Assembly: GCA_003223395.1 (NCBI GenBank)
Contig: QHUZ01000039.1
Location: forward strand, 1 to 46,690
Direction of reading: 5' to 3'
Length of the DNA stretch: 46,690 bases
Origin: Gemmatimonadota bacterium
GTDB lineage: Bacteria; Gemmatimonadota; Gemmatimonadetes; Gemmatimonadales; GWC2-71-9
Part shown: piece after piece, positions 36,388-44,798 of the stretch
How positions within the stretch are numbered: position 1 is the stretch's first letter
Layout: every line of letters begins with the position of its first letter
Notes under the pieces: model-generated
Told to the model about the DNA's origin: nothing
Database searches by the model: none
What the model saw: the letters and a program-made list of their open reading frames with translations, nothing else
Program-made: the position numbers and the translations under genes

Positions 36388-37157
36388 TTCCCCAGATCCC
36401 ACTTCCTGACGACTTCGAGCAGCTTGTAATTCGTCATGTCAACGTGCAGCGGCGTAACCGAGATGTACCCGTCTTTCACCGCCTGGAAGTCCGAATCGGC
36501 ACCGCCCGACCAAGTCACGTGCCCTCCCCCGATCCAGTGGATCTCCCGGCCCCACGGGTCCTTCATTTTGGCGACCTCTTCGTGGAACACGCGGCTGCCA
36601 AGGTTGGTGGCCTTCACGCCTTTGACCTGATCGCCCGGAATCGCCGGAAGATTGATGTTCAGCAGGGTCTCACCGGGGAAATTTTCGACGCGCACGATGC
36701 GCTCGATGATCCGTTGCAGCCCCTGGCGATGGCTCTCGAGGTGCTCGAGATCGAAGCTGCCGTACGACACCGCGATGCTGGGGATGCCGGCTGCAAGTCC
36801 CTCCATCGCCGCGGCGACGGTACCCGAGTACAGCACGTCCTCGCCCATGTTCGGGCCATGGTTCACGCCGGAAATGACCCAGTTGGGGCCATCCGGCATG
36901 AGCGTGCTGAGCGCAAGCAGGACACAGTCGGTCGGGGTGCCGTCTACCTGGAATGCCCCGTCAGATCGCCGGTGCGCCCGCAGCGGCCGGTGCAGCGTCA
37001 GCGAGTGCGACGTCCCGCTCTGTTCGCGGTCGGGCGCAACAACCGTCACCTGCCCGACGGTGGCGCAGACATCTGCGAGCAGCGCGATGCCCGGCGCGAG
37101 GACGCCGTCATCGTTCGAGACCAGAATCCGCAAGCCGTTGTCGTTCGAGTTGGTCAC
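36384..37157 (-). CDS. surE: 5'-nucleotidase SurE
   Basis: Metal-dependent nucleoside 5'-monophosphatase linked to stationary-phase survival. The 257-residue protein opens with ILVSNDDGVLAPGI (metal-binding Asp pair) and has VVAPDREQSGTSHSLTL, GTPTDCVLLAL and SGVNHGPNMGEDVLYSGTVAAA. It starts at GTG 37157, overlapping the GT2 stop as GTGA. It is followed by pcm. Confidence 0.95.
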   Translation of the reverse strand: MTNSNDNGLRILVSNDDGVLAPGIALLADVCATVGQVTVVAPDREQSGTSHSLTLHRPLRAHRRSDGAFQVDGTPTDCVLLALSTLMPDGPNWVISGVNHGPNMGEDVLYSGTVAAAMEGLAAGIPSIAVSYGSFDLEHLESHRQGLQRIIERIVRVENFPGETLLNINLPAIPGDQVKGVKATNLGSRVFHEEVAKMKDPWGREIHWIGGGHVTWSGGADSDFQAVKDGYISVTPLHVDMTNYKLLEVVRKWDLGK

Positions 37158-37834
37158 GTCGCTCCTACCACGATTCTGCCCGCGTGGCGCGCAAAGGCGC
37201 GCGCCATACGCCAGGTATCGCCCCAGGCACGAAAGTGACTGTGGGCACCATAGATCGTCGGTACTTCGACAGAAACCACACGGAAGCCGGCCCGCAACGC
37301 GTCGAGCAGGAAGTTGGCCTCGTACTCGTACCGATCCCCCGCGGGCTGCACGCGCTCGGCGACCTCGCGCGTGAACGCGCGAAAGCCGGTCTGCGCGTCA
37401 CTCACCCGCTGCCCGCCGATGCGCGACGCGAGGGTCGCGGACAGCCAATTGGTGAGCCGGCGGGAAATGGGCATACTGAGATCACGCTTGCGCGCGCCTA
37501 ACACGAGATCGGCTCGCCCTTCCGCGATCGGTCGCAGCAACCTGGGAATCTCCTCCGGGGGGTGCTGTCCATCGGCATCAATGGTAACCAGGACGCCCGC
37601 GTCGCGGGCAGTCGCTTCCCGAATCCCGTCCCGCAGCGCCGCACCCTTGCCGCGATTGCGCGGATGCGTGACGAGCGTTGTGCCCGTCCCGCATCCCTCG
37701 TCCCCCGTCGCGTCTGTTGAGCCGTCGTCGACGAGGATGACATCGGCCGCCGGCGCGGCCGCGCGCGTGCGTGACAGGACCTCGCGGATCGTTGCTGCTG
37801 CCTGATACGCGGGGATGACGATCGCGACCCGCAG
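37154..37834 (-). CDS. GT2 glycosyltransferase, DPM1/DPG-like (apparent CTG start)
   Basis: A 226-residue soluble family 2 glycosyltransferase probably loading a sugar onto polyprenyl phosphate. It has VAIVIPAYQAAATIREVL, ILVDDGSTDATGD, TIDADGQHPPEEIP (the metal-binding DAD) and SDAQTGFRAFTREV. The first ATG, GTG or TTG in the frame is TTG at 37540, which would delete both catalytic motifs. Upstream, no such codon lies in frame for at least 60 bases. CTG at 37834 begins exactly at the family N-terminus and is preceded by AAGGGAG with a five-base gap. It lies one base after the merR stop. Confidence 0.88.
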   Translation of the reverse strand: MRVAIVIPAYQAAATIREVLSRTRAAAPAADVILVDDGSTDATGDEGCGTGTTLVTHPRNRGKGAALRDGIREATARDAGVLVTIDADGQHPPEEIPRLLRPIAEGRADLVLGARKRDLSMPISRRLTNWLSATLASRIGGQRVSDAQTGFRAFTREVAERVQPAGDRYEYEANFLLDALRAGFRVVSVEVPTIYGAHSHFRAWGDTWRMARAFARHAGRIVVGAT

Positions 37835-37835
37835 A

Positions 37836-38195
37836 TCAGCTCCCTTCGAGGATGCCGAGCACCGACTTGAGCTCGGCGCGGAGCTCCTTGACGGTTTCCG
37901 TGGCCAGCGCGCGCCGTGCTTCGGGCTTTAGCTCGCCCGAGCGGCGGTACTGCTCGATCTTCTGGCGCGCGCCTTCGATCGTGTACTTCTCGGTGTACAG
38001 CAGGTGCTTCACGAGCATGATCAGCTCGATCTCGCGCCGCTGGTACACGCGATTGCCGGAGCGGTTCTTGGCGGGATTCAGGAACCGGAACTGACTCTCC
38101 CAATAGCGCAGCACGTGCGGCTTCAGGTCGGTGAGCTGGCAGACCTCGCCGATCGAGAAGAACTCCTGGACGGGCTGGGCGGGTGTGCTGCTCAT
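37836..38195 (-). CDS. MerR-family transcriptional regulator
   Basis: A 119-residue regulator with an N-terminal winged HTH (FSIGEVCQLTDLKPHVLRYW, then RSGNRVYQRREIELIMLVKH) and a helical dimerisation region (residues 65-115). There is no Cys-based metal site, so it is not a MerR metal sensor. It is closer to the small MlrA/RacA-like MerR proteins often found beside housekeeping genes. The ATG overlaps the gpsA stop. Target and effector are unknown. Confidence 0.85.
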   Translation of the reverse strand: MSSTPAQPVQEFFSIGEVCQLTDLKPHVLRYWESQFRFLNPAKNRSGNRVYQRREIELIMLVKHLLYTEKYTIEGARQKIEQYRRSGELKPEARRALATETVKELRAELKSVLGILEGS

Positions 38196-39202
38196 CGGTC
38201 CCTCCCCTCCCCTTCCGCCTTCAGCTCGCGCTCCATCAGGTCGCTCACCGCCTGGCGCGGCGGCTTGTTCTTGAAGAGCACGTTGGCGACTTCGCGTGCG
38301 ATCGGCAGGTCGACACCGTGGCGTTCACCCAGAGCCACGGCCGTCCGGGTCGTGTTGACGCCTTCCACGACGGCCGGCTTCCCCGCGAGCGCCTGCTCCA
38401 GCGTCTGCCCCTGCCCCAGCGCCACGCCCAGCGTGCGATTACGCGAGAGCGCGCCGGTGGACGTCAGGATCAGGTCCCCCATCCCCGCCAGGCCTGCGAA
38501 CGTCGTCGCCTGCGCACCCAGCGTGACGCCAAGGCGTGTGATCTCGGCGAGGCCGCGCGTGATCAGGGCAGCGCGGGTGTTGAACCCGAGCCCCAGGCCC
38601 TCGAGGATCCCGGCGGCGAGTGCGATCACGTTCTTGAGCGCGCCCGCCAGCTCGACACCGACAACGTCGGTGTGGGAGTAGACGCGAAAGTAGTTCGTCG
38701 AGAAGACGCGCTGCGTCCGCTGCGCGACGCCGTGGTCGGTCGCGGCGGCGACGACCGCCGTCGGCTGCTGTTGAAAGACTTCCCACGCGAACGACGGGCC
38801 GGAGAGCACGGCCACTGGGATGCCTGCCGGGAGCACCTCGGCGAGGACGCACGAGGGTCGCTCGAGGCGGTCGGGGTCGAGTCCCTTGGAAGCGCTCACG
38901 ATCAGCGGTCGCGACCGATCCAGCGCTTGGGCGGCCTCGGCCATCACCGGCCGCACGGCGTGCGAGGGTGCGGCGGAGACGATGGTTTCGGCGCCGCGGA
39001 TCGCCGCCGCGAGGTCTCCCTCCGCTGTCAGGGCCGGCGCCAGCGAGGCTCCCGGCAAGAACATCTCATTGACGTGTCGCCGGTTCACGCTGTCGACGAC
39101 TTCGGCTTCGCGCGCCCAGATGGTGACCTGCTCGCCTTTGCGCGCGAGCAAATCGGCCAAAGCTGTGCCCCAGGCTCCACCGCCCACGACCGCGACTTTC
39201 AT
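38192..39202 (-). CDS. gpsA: Glycerol-3-phosphate dehydrogenase [NAD(P)+]
   Basis: Makes sn-glycerol-3-phosphate from dihydroxyacetone phosphate for phospholipid synthesis. The 336-residue protein has the Rossmann start MKVAVVGGGAWGTALADLLA, SASKGLDPDRLERPS, LSGPSFAWEVFQQQPTAVV and the catalytic Lys in ELAGALKNVIALAAGILEGL. It ends with PIAREVANVLFKNKPP. The frame stays open upstream to 40084, but that part is the out-of-frame reading of plsY and der. The ATG overlaps the plsY stop, giving a plsY-gpsA pair for the first two steps of phospholipid synthesis. Confidence 0.95.
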   Translation of the reverse strand: MKVAVVGGGAWGTALADLLARKGEQVTIWAREAEVVDSVNRRHVNEMFLPGASLAPALTAEGDLAAAIRGAETIVSAAPSHAVRPVMAEAAQALDRSRPLIVSASKGLDPDRLERPSCVLAEVLPAGIPVAVLSGPSFAWEVFQQQPTAVVAAATDHGVAQRTQRVFSTNYFRVYSHTDVVGVELAGALKNVIALAAGILEGLGLGFNTRAALITRGLAEITRLGVTLGAQATTFAGLAGMGDLILTSTGALSRNRTLGVALGQGQTLEQALAGKPAVVEGVNTTRTAVALGERHGVDLPIAREVANVLFKNKPPRQAVSDLMERELKAEGEGRDR

Positions 39203-39810
39203 TGGTCGGTCGGTCGGGTCCGGAACCGATTCTCGGTCCCCGCGACGAGGCGGCTGATGTTCCGACGGTGGGCGAAAATGATCAATGCGACCAGTGCGAC
39301 GCTTGCCCAGAACGTGTACGGCGAACCCGGCTGCAAGAGGGAGATCGACACCGGTACCGTCAGCACGGCGACGATCGAACTGAGCGATACGTAGCCCGTC
39401 AGCCAGAGGGAGAGCACCCACACCAGAATCGCGAGCAACACGGCGACGGGGGCGAGTGCCAGAAACATCCCCGCGGCCGTCGCGACGCCTTTCCCACCCT
39501 TGAAGCTCACGTACGGCGAGAACATGTGGCCGAGGACCGCGGCCCCACCGAGCACGACGGGCAGCCAGGGATGCTGCGCGGCGCCCGCCCACTGCGAGAA
39601 GAACAGCACGGGGATCGCGCCCTTCGCGATGTCGAACAGCGCGACGGGAATCGCGTACTTCCAGCCCAGGATGCGATAGACGTTGGTGGCGCCGAGGTTC
39701 TTGGAGCCGTGCGCGCGGAGGTCGATCCCCCGCCCCACCCTGCCGGCGATGTAGCTGGTCGGCGTGGCGCCGAGCAGATAGGACGCGAGCATGGCCAGAA
39801 TGGCGTTCAG
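39199..39810 (-). CDS. plsY: Acyl-phosphate:glycerol-3-phosphate acyltransferase PlsY (apparent CTG start)
   Basis: Membrane enzyme that acylates glycerol-3-phosphate. It has the three PlsY motifs: ILAMLASYLLGATPTSYIAG with GSKNLGATNVYRI, VLGHMFSPYVSFKGGKGVAT, and the C-terminal AHRRNISRL. The usual N-terminus (MNxLLxxLxAYLLGS) lines up with LNAILAMLASYLLGA if CTG at 39810 is the start. That CTG overlaps the der stop as CTGA. The next ATG, at 39792, would shorten the first helix by six residues, and the upstream GTG/ATG frame overlaps der by about 60 bases. The result is 203 residues. Confidence 0.92.
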   Translation of the reverse strand: MNAILAMLASYLLGATPTSYIAGRVGRGIDLRAHGSKNLGATNVYRILGWKYAIPVALFDIAKGAIPVLFFSQWAGAAQHPWLPVVLGGAAVLGHMFSPYVSFKGGKGVATAAGMFLALAPVAVLLAILVWVLSLWLTGYVSLSSIVAVLTVPVSISLLQPGSPYTFWASVALVALIIFAHRRNISRLVAGTENRFRTRPTDQ

Positions 39811-41129
39811 CGCCGGCCCCGCTTGCGCCGGAACTTGATCGTGAGCGGCGCCCCGGTGAACTCCCACGCCTCCCGAAAGCCGTTGTGCAGGTAGCGCGTG
39901 TAGGACTCGGGGATCGCTTCGGGCCGATTCGCGACCACGGCAAAGCGCGGCGGCGCCGTGCCGACCTGCGTCGCGTAGAACAGGCGCACCGACTCGCCGA
40001 CCGGCTGCGGCGGCTGTTGGCGGGCGAGCAGTGCTTCGAGGACGCGATTGACTTCGGCCGTGGGCACGCGCTTCTCGCGCTCATCCGCCACGGTCACGAT
40101 AGCGTCGAGCAGCCTGGTGACGCGCTGGCCGGTCTTGGCCGACACGTAAAAGAACGGAATGAACTCGAGAAACGGCGCGCGCGCCTTTATGTCCCGCTCG
40201 CCATCGCGCGCGGTGTTGGTCTCTTTTTCCTCGATCAGGTCCCACTTGTTCACGGCGATGATGACCGCGGCCCCGCGCTCCCACGCTTCGTTCGCGATCT
40301 TCAGGTCCTGCGCGTGCATGCCGTCCTTGGCGTCCACGACGAGCAAGCAGACATCGGCGCGCTCCATCGCGCGGGTGGTACGGAGCGTCGAGTAGAACTC
40401 GAGGTCCTCCTCGACCTTGCTCCGCTTGCGGAGCCCCGCCGTGTCGATGAACACGAGCGTGCGGCCCTGGTACTCGAACGGCGTATCGATGGCATCGCGC
40501 GTCGTCCCCGGCTCGTCGGCGACGACCAGCCGGTCCTGGCCCAGCAGCTTGTTCACAAGACTCGATTTGCCGACGTTGGGCCGGCCGACGACGGCGACAG
40601 CGATCGTCGCTTCCTCATCTGCCGCCGGGGTGTCCGGGAGGAGAGACACGAGCTGGTCAAGCAGGTCGCCACTGCTCTTCCCGACCGCCGCCGATACGGG
40701 GAACGGGTCGCCCAGGCCAAGCTCGTAGAACGCGAGGTGGCGCGTTTCGTCCGGCAGGTTGTCGGCTTTGTTGACCACGAGGATCAAGGGCCGTTTCGCC
40801 TTGCGGAGATACTGCGCGATCTCGAGGTCCATCGGGTGGATGCCGGACTCCACGTCCACCACGAACAACAGCACGTCGCTGTCCGCCACCGCCTGCTCCA
40901 CCTGGGAGCGAATGGCGCGGTTCAACGGATCGACCGATCCGGGGACCAGCCCTCCGGTATCCACGAGCCAGAACCGGCGGCCATTCCACTCCGCCGGAGC
41001 GAAATGACGGTCGCGCGTCACGCCCGGCTGGGCGTCCACGATCGCCTGGCGCCGCCCGATGATGCGGTTGAAGAGCGTGGACTTGCCGACGTTGGGGCGG
41101 CCGATGATCGCAACTGTCGGGATGCTCAT
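39807..41129 (-). CDS. der: Ribosome assembly GTPase Der (EngA)
   Basis: Double GTPase needed for 50S ribosomal subunit assembly. The 440-residue protein has two G domains, each with GRPNVGKS (near residues 10 and 185), DTGG and DTAGLRKRSKVEEDLEFYS switch regions, and NKAD and NKWD base-recognition motifs. A C-terminal KH-like domain ends in a basic tail. The ATG overlaps the stop of the DUF512 gene as ATGA. Confidence 0.97.
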   Translation of the reverse strand: MSIPTVAIIGRPNVGKSTLFNRIIGRRQAIVDAQPGVTRDRHFAPAEWNGRRFWLVDTGGLVPGSVDPLNRAIRSQVEQAVADSDVLLFVVDVESGIHPMDLEIAQYLRKAKRPLILVVNKADNLPDETRHLAFYELGLGDPFPVSAAVGKSSGDLLDQLVSLLPDTPAADEEATIAVAVVGRPNVGKSSLVNKLLGQDRLVVADEPGTTRDAIDTPFEYQGRTLVFIDTAGLRKRSKVEEDLEFYSTLRTTRAMERADVCLLVVDAKDGMHAQDLKIANEAWERGAAVIIAVNKWDLIEEKETNTARDGERDIKARAPFLEFIPFFYVSAKTGQRVTRLLDAIVTVADEREKRVPTAEVNRVLEALLARQQPPQPVGESVRLFYATQVGTAPPRFAVVANRPEAIPESYTRYLHNGFREAWEFTGAPLTIKFRRKRGRR

Positions 41130-42472
41130 GCGTCACCGGAACGAAGGAATGATGGAATGTTGGAATGACTGCCCATTCCATCATTCCTTCGTTCCATCAT
41201 TCCGTCTTCCAAAGCATCCGCAAAGTCGTACGACAGCCGTACCGGCATCGGCAGCTGCGCGGCCAGATCGTGAGCCTCCATATCGTCCATGAACAACAGA
41301 TCGTCATTCACCGACTCGGCGGGCAGCAAGGCGAGGTCGAGATCCGACCGGTCCCGGAGCGCGGCGAGCACGGCCTTGCCGGGGAGCAAACCGGCCGTCG
41401 TCACCGACGGCCCGAATAGGGTGTTTTCCAGGACCAATATCTCAAAATGGGCCCCCGTGATCTCCGTTAGATCAGTTACGATCTGCGGGATCAGTGGCCC
41501 CATGGCCATGCCCGTGACCACGCCGATCCGCTTCCCACCCCAGTCGCCAGCCCCGAGCGCCGAGCCCCGCGCGGCAATCCGCGTTTGCAGGTAGCGCACC
41601 GCCCCGACGCCATTTTCGCGCTGCTCGAAGTCGCCGTACCACTCGGCCGGCGGCAACGGCATGTCGGCCTGGAGGTAGAGGTCGTCGGCCCCGTAGCACC
41701 ACGGCACGCCCCGATCGGCGACCGCGCGCGCCGCGAAATCATCCACCGTGGCAAGCGCCGCTTGGCACTCGGCGCGCGTCGGCTGGCGCACGAGCGCGTG
41801 CTTGCTGAACTCGGTCAACGCGACCGGAACGACCGAAACGGAGAGGATCGCTGGGCCAAGGCCGTACAGGTCGCTCAGGGTGCGGACCAGCTGTGGCCCG
41901 TCGTTGATGCCGGGCACCAACACCACCTGGGTGTGGAACGCGATCCCCCGCTCCACGAACCACCGCAGCTGCGGAATGACGTCGGTCGCCTCGGGATTGC
42001 GGAGCAGCCAGCGGCGCACGACCGGATCGGTCGCGTGCACCGAGACGTAGAGCGGCGACAGCCGGTACGCGACGATGCGCTCGAGATCCCACGGCTTCAG
42101 GTTGGTCAGGGTCGCGAAGTTGCCGTAGCGGAACGACAGGCGGTAATCGTCGTCCCGGATGTACAGCGTTTGCCGCATCCCCTGCGGGTTGCCGTCCACA
42201 AAGCAGAAGTCGCAGTGGTTGGCGCAGCGCCGGATGCGGGGCGGCTCCAGCATGACGCCCATCGGCAGCCCTTCCGGCCGTTCCACGTCGTACTCGATCT
42301 CCTCACCCGAAGGCAGCCGGGCGCGCAGCACGAAGTGCTCGTCTGCGGTCAGGAACTCCCAGTCGAGAAAGTCCTCGAGGTCCTTACCGCTGACCGCGAG
42401 CAGCTCAGTTCCTGGGATGAGTTCGAGCGCGGCGCCCAACGAGTCGGGTGCCACCGCCTGTACGCGAATCAC
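41126..42472 (-). CDS. DUF512-family radical-SAM-like protein with PDZ-like N-domain
   Basis: A 448-residue member of the DUF512 family, often encoded beside der. The first 70 residues form a PDZ-like region (GTELLAVSGKDLEDFLDWEF). The cluster motif is RRCANHCDFCFVDGNPQG (CX3CX2C), followed by LSFRYGNFATLTNLKPWDLE. The DUF512 domain (WYGDFEQRENGVGAVRYL, GVVTGMAMGP, VNDDLLFMDDM) completes it. The biochemical role is unknown. It starts at GTG 42472. The last 24 or so residues (MMERRNDGMGSHSNIPSFLR and the end) are encoded by an inserted palindrome and are not family sequence. Confidence 0.87.
   Translation of the reverse strand: MIRVQAVAPDSLGAALELIPGTELLAVSGKDLEDFLDWEFLTADEHFVLRARLPSGEEIEYDVERPEGLPMGVMLEPPRIRRCANHCDFCFVDGNPQGMRQTLYIRDDDYRLSFRYGNFATLTNLKPWDLERIVAYRLSPLYVSVHATDPVVRRWLLRNPEATDVIPQLRWFVERGIAFHTQVVLVPGINDGPQLVRTLSDLYGLGPAILSVSVVPVALTEFSKHALVRQPTRAECQAALATVDDFAARAVADRGVPWCYGADDLYLQADMPLPPAEWYGDFEQRENGVGAVRYLQTRIAARGSALGAGDWGGKRIGVVTGMAMGPLIPQIVTDLTEITGAHFEILVLENTLFGPSVTTAGLLPGKAVLAALRDRSDLDLALLPAESVNDDLLFMDDMEAHDLAAQLPMPVRLSYDFADALEDGMMERRNDGMGSHSNIPSFLRSGDA
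41138..41195. repeat. Perfect 22-base inverted repeat in the DUF512 3' end
   Basis: Arms at 41138-41159 and 41174-41195 are exactly complementary (GGAACGAAGGAATG... against ...CATTCCTTCGTTCC) around a 14-base loop. A further partial ATCATTCC copy follows at 41196-41203. The hairpin lies inside coding sequence, nine bases before the der start. It looks like a mobile palindrome captured at the end of the gene. Confidence 0.85.
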
Positions 42473-42521
42473 TGCTGACCGCCTAGAGGTTCAAGGAGTT
42501 TCTGAAGCTAATCTCGCAACT

Positions 42522-44798
42522 TCAAGGGGCAACCGCAATTAGTACTTCATCACTCGCGCCCGAAGCCGCGACGGCCCGCACGACATGGGAACCGGGGATT
42601 AGCGCCCAGCGAGGCTGGGAAACGGGACGGCCATCGACAAACCAGCGTACCGGCCCGTCAGCGGGCCTGGTGGCGGCGCGGAAGGCGATCGTGGCATAGC
42701 GGGAGTCGATCCCTGGCGGGATTTCGTAGCGGTCGCCGGAGCGTGGGGAAACGATCTGAAATTGGGCTCCGCCGCCCCTCGCCGCCGTTTCACCTGCCGC
42801 CCTTTCACCTGCCGCCGTTTCACCTGGCGCCGCCTTACCATTTTGCTCCGCCCACTCGACGTACTCGGCCGGCCACACCACCACCCCGCCCTGATGCCAA
42901 TCGCACTCCTTTTGTGGCGTCGTGCCCGGCAGGAACCACTCGTCGAGATCCGCGCACCCTGCCGTTGCCCGCAAGCCCGACAGTGCGCAGATCCGCGCAC
43001 GCGTCGCGCCCGCCGCACGCGGACTCGGCAGCTCGCCGGGGGCGTGGCGGCGCGCGGTCACGAGCATCGCGCGATGCAGCAGCGGTCCCGCGCCGGTCAC
43101 GCCGCTCACGCCACGCATCGGCTGGCCGTCAAAGTTGCCGACCCACACGGCGACCGTGAACCCACCGGTGACGCCCACCGCCCAGTTATCCGTGAAGTGA
43201 TGACTGGTGCCTGTCTTGACCGCCGCGGGGAACGGGAAATCGAACGGCGTCTCGACGCCGAACCCGGGGATGCGGGCCGTGGGATCGGACAGAATGTCGA
43301 GCACCAGGGCCGCAGATCCCGCAGATATGAAACGACGATCTCCCGCAGATCGCTGACCAGGGCCGACGCTGCGCCACTCGACCGCCCGCCATACCCCACT
43401 CGCGGCGAGACCGCGGTAGCCGTTGGCGAGCTCGAGGAGACTCACGTCACCGTTGCCCAACGCCAGCCCCAACCCATAGTACTGGGCGCTGCGCGTCAGC
43501 GAGCCGAATCCCGCACCGTGCAGGACGCGCAGCAAGGTGGCGGCCCCCACGCGATCAGCCAACTCGACCGCGGGGACGTTGTACGAGCTCGCGAGCGCCT
43601 CGCGCGCGCGCACGGGACCGTGGAACCGCCGATCATAGTTCCGCGGCTGGTAGGGACCGGTGGAGGTCGGATAGGCGCGGGGGACGTCCGGCAATACCGA
43701 CGCCGGCGTGTAGCCGCGATCGAACGCGAGGCCATACAGGAACGGCTTCAGCGCCGAACCGGGCTGGCGCGGCGACACGACCATGTCCACCTGGCCGGCA
43801 GAATCAGCCCAGAAGTCCGGCGATCCCACCCAGGCGAGCAGCTCGCCCGTCACGTTGTCGAGCACGACGAGCGCCGCCTCGCGCACGCCCCGGTCTGAGA
43901 GCGTGTTCACCGTGTGCCGCACTTCGGCTTCGAGCGCGGTCTGCAGCGGCAGATCGAGCGATGTGCGCCACACGCCGCGCGCGGCGCTCGTGTCGAGCCA
44001 CTGCAGTACACGGCTCGTGAAGTGCGGGGCGAGAAACGGCGGCGTGGCTCGCGCCGGTACCAGCGGCTCGCGACTCGCGCGATCCACCTGATCCGCCGGC
44101 GCGTAGCCGTAGCGCCCAATGCGACCCAGTACCAGCGCGCGGCGGCTCCGCGCGCGCTCGGGAGCGACGAACGGATTGTCGGTGGATGGCGCGCTCGCGA
44201 GACCGGCAAGCAGCGCCGCCTGGCCGAGTGAGAGCCGCGTCGCGGACGCATTGAAGTAGAGCGCGGCGGCCGCGTCCACTCCGACGGTGCCCTGCCCCAA
44301 CGGCACGCGGTTCAGGTACTGCTCGAGGATCTGCTGCTTGGAGAGATGCGCCTCCAACCGCAGCGCCCAGAACGTCTGGATCACTTTGCCGTGCCAGGTG
44401 CGGCCGGCGCCTGGCCGCAGCAGCCGCGCGAGCTGCATCGTAATCGTGGACGCGCCCGAGCGCACCCGCCGGGCCCGCAGGTTGTCCTTGAGCGCGCGCC
44501 CCACGGCGCGGGCATCGACGCCGTGATGCTCGTAGAAGCGGTGATCTTCCCCGGCGACAAACGCTTCCAGCAAATCTGGATCGATCTCGGCAAGCGAGAG
44601 CCAGCGCTGCAACGAGCCGTCCCCCGCACGCGTGCTGCGCAGCACCAGGCCGTTGCGGTCTTCCAGCGTGACGCTCGCCACTTGCGGCGGCGACGTGAGC
44701 GCGCGCGGCAACGGCAACGCCACCCAGACGCCGGCCCACAGCAGCACGGCGGAGAGTGTGCCGGCCGCGATCGCCAAGACGCGCCGGCGCCGGCTCAC
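42522..44798 (-). CDS. pbpC: Penicillin-binding protein 1C
   Basis: A 758-residue class A-type penicillin-binding protein. It has a membrane anchor (residues 7-29) and a glycosyltransferase 51 domain with EDHRFYEHHGVDARAVGRAL, GASTITMQLARLL and QILEQYLNRVPLGQGTVGVD. The transpeptidase domain has the SxxK motif in PGSALKPFLYGLAF, SYN, and KTGTSH. The C-terminal BiPBP_C domain ends in VRWFVDGRPVS. A repetitive Gly/Glu/Thr/Ala linker (GETAAGERAAGETAARGG) lies before the last domain. It follows the alpha-2-macroglobulin gene with an ATGA overlap, the usual pbpC partnership. Nothing supportable lies in the 49-base gap downstream. Confidence 0.94.
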   Translation of the reverse strand: MSRRRRVLAIAAGTLSAVLLWAGVWVALPLPRALTSPPQVASVTLEDRNGLVLRSTRAGDGSLQRWLSLAEIDPDLLEAFVAGEDHRFYEHHGVDARAVGRALKDNLRARRVRSGASTITMQLARLLRPGAGRTWHGKVIQTFWALRLEAHLSKQQILEQYLNRVPLGQGTVGVDAAAALYFNASATRLSLGQAALLAGLASAPSTDNPFVAPERARSRRALVLGRIGRYGYAPADQVDRASREPLVPARATPPFLAPHFTSRVLQWLDTSAARGVWRTSLDLPLQTALEAEVRHTVNTLSDRGVREAALVVLDNVTGELLAWVGSPDFWADSAGQVDMVVSPRQPGSALKPFLYGLAFDRGYTPASVLPDVPRAYPTSTGPYQPRNYDRRFHGPVRAREALASSYNVPAVELADRVGAATLLRVLHGAGFGSLTRSAQYYGLGLALGNGDVSLLELANGYRGLAASGVWRAVEWRSVGPGQRSAGDRRFISAGSAALVLDILSDPTARIPGFGVETPFDFPFPAAVKTGTSHHFTDNWAVGVTGGFTVAVWVGNFDGQPMRGVSGVTGAGPLLHRAMLVTARRHAPGELPSPRAAGATRARICALSGLRATAGCADLDEWFLPGTTPQKECDWHQGGVVVWPAEYVEWAEQNGKAAPGETAAGERAAGETAARGGGAQFQIVSPRSGDRYEIPPGIDSRYATIAFRAATRPADGPVRWFVDGRPVSQPRWALIPGSHVVRAVAASGASDEVLIAVAP

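Noticed and set aside
39203-40084. Apparent 290-residue N-terminal extension of gpsA
   Set aside because: It is the out-of-frame reading of plsY and der. GpsA begins normally at ATG 39202.
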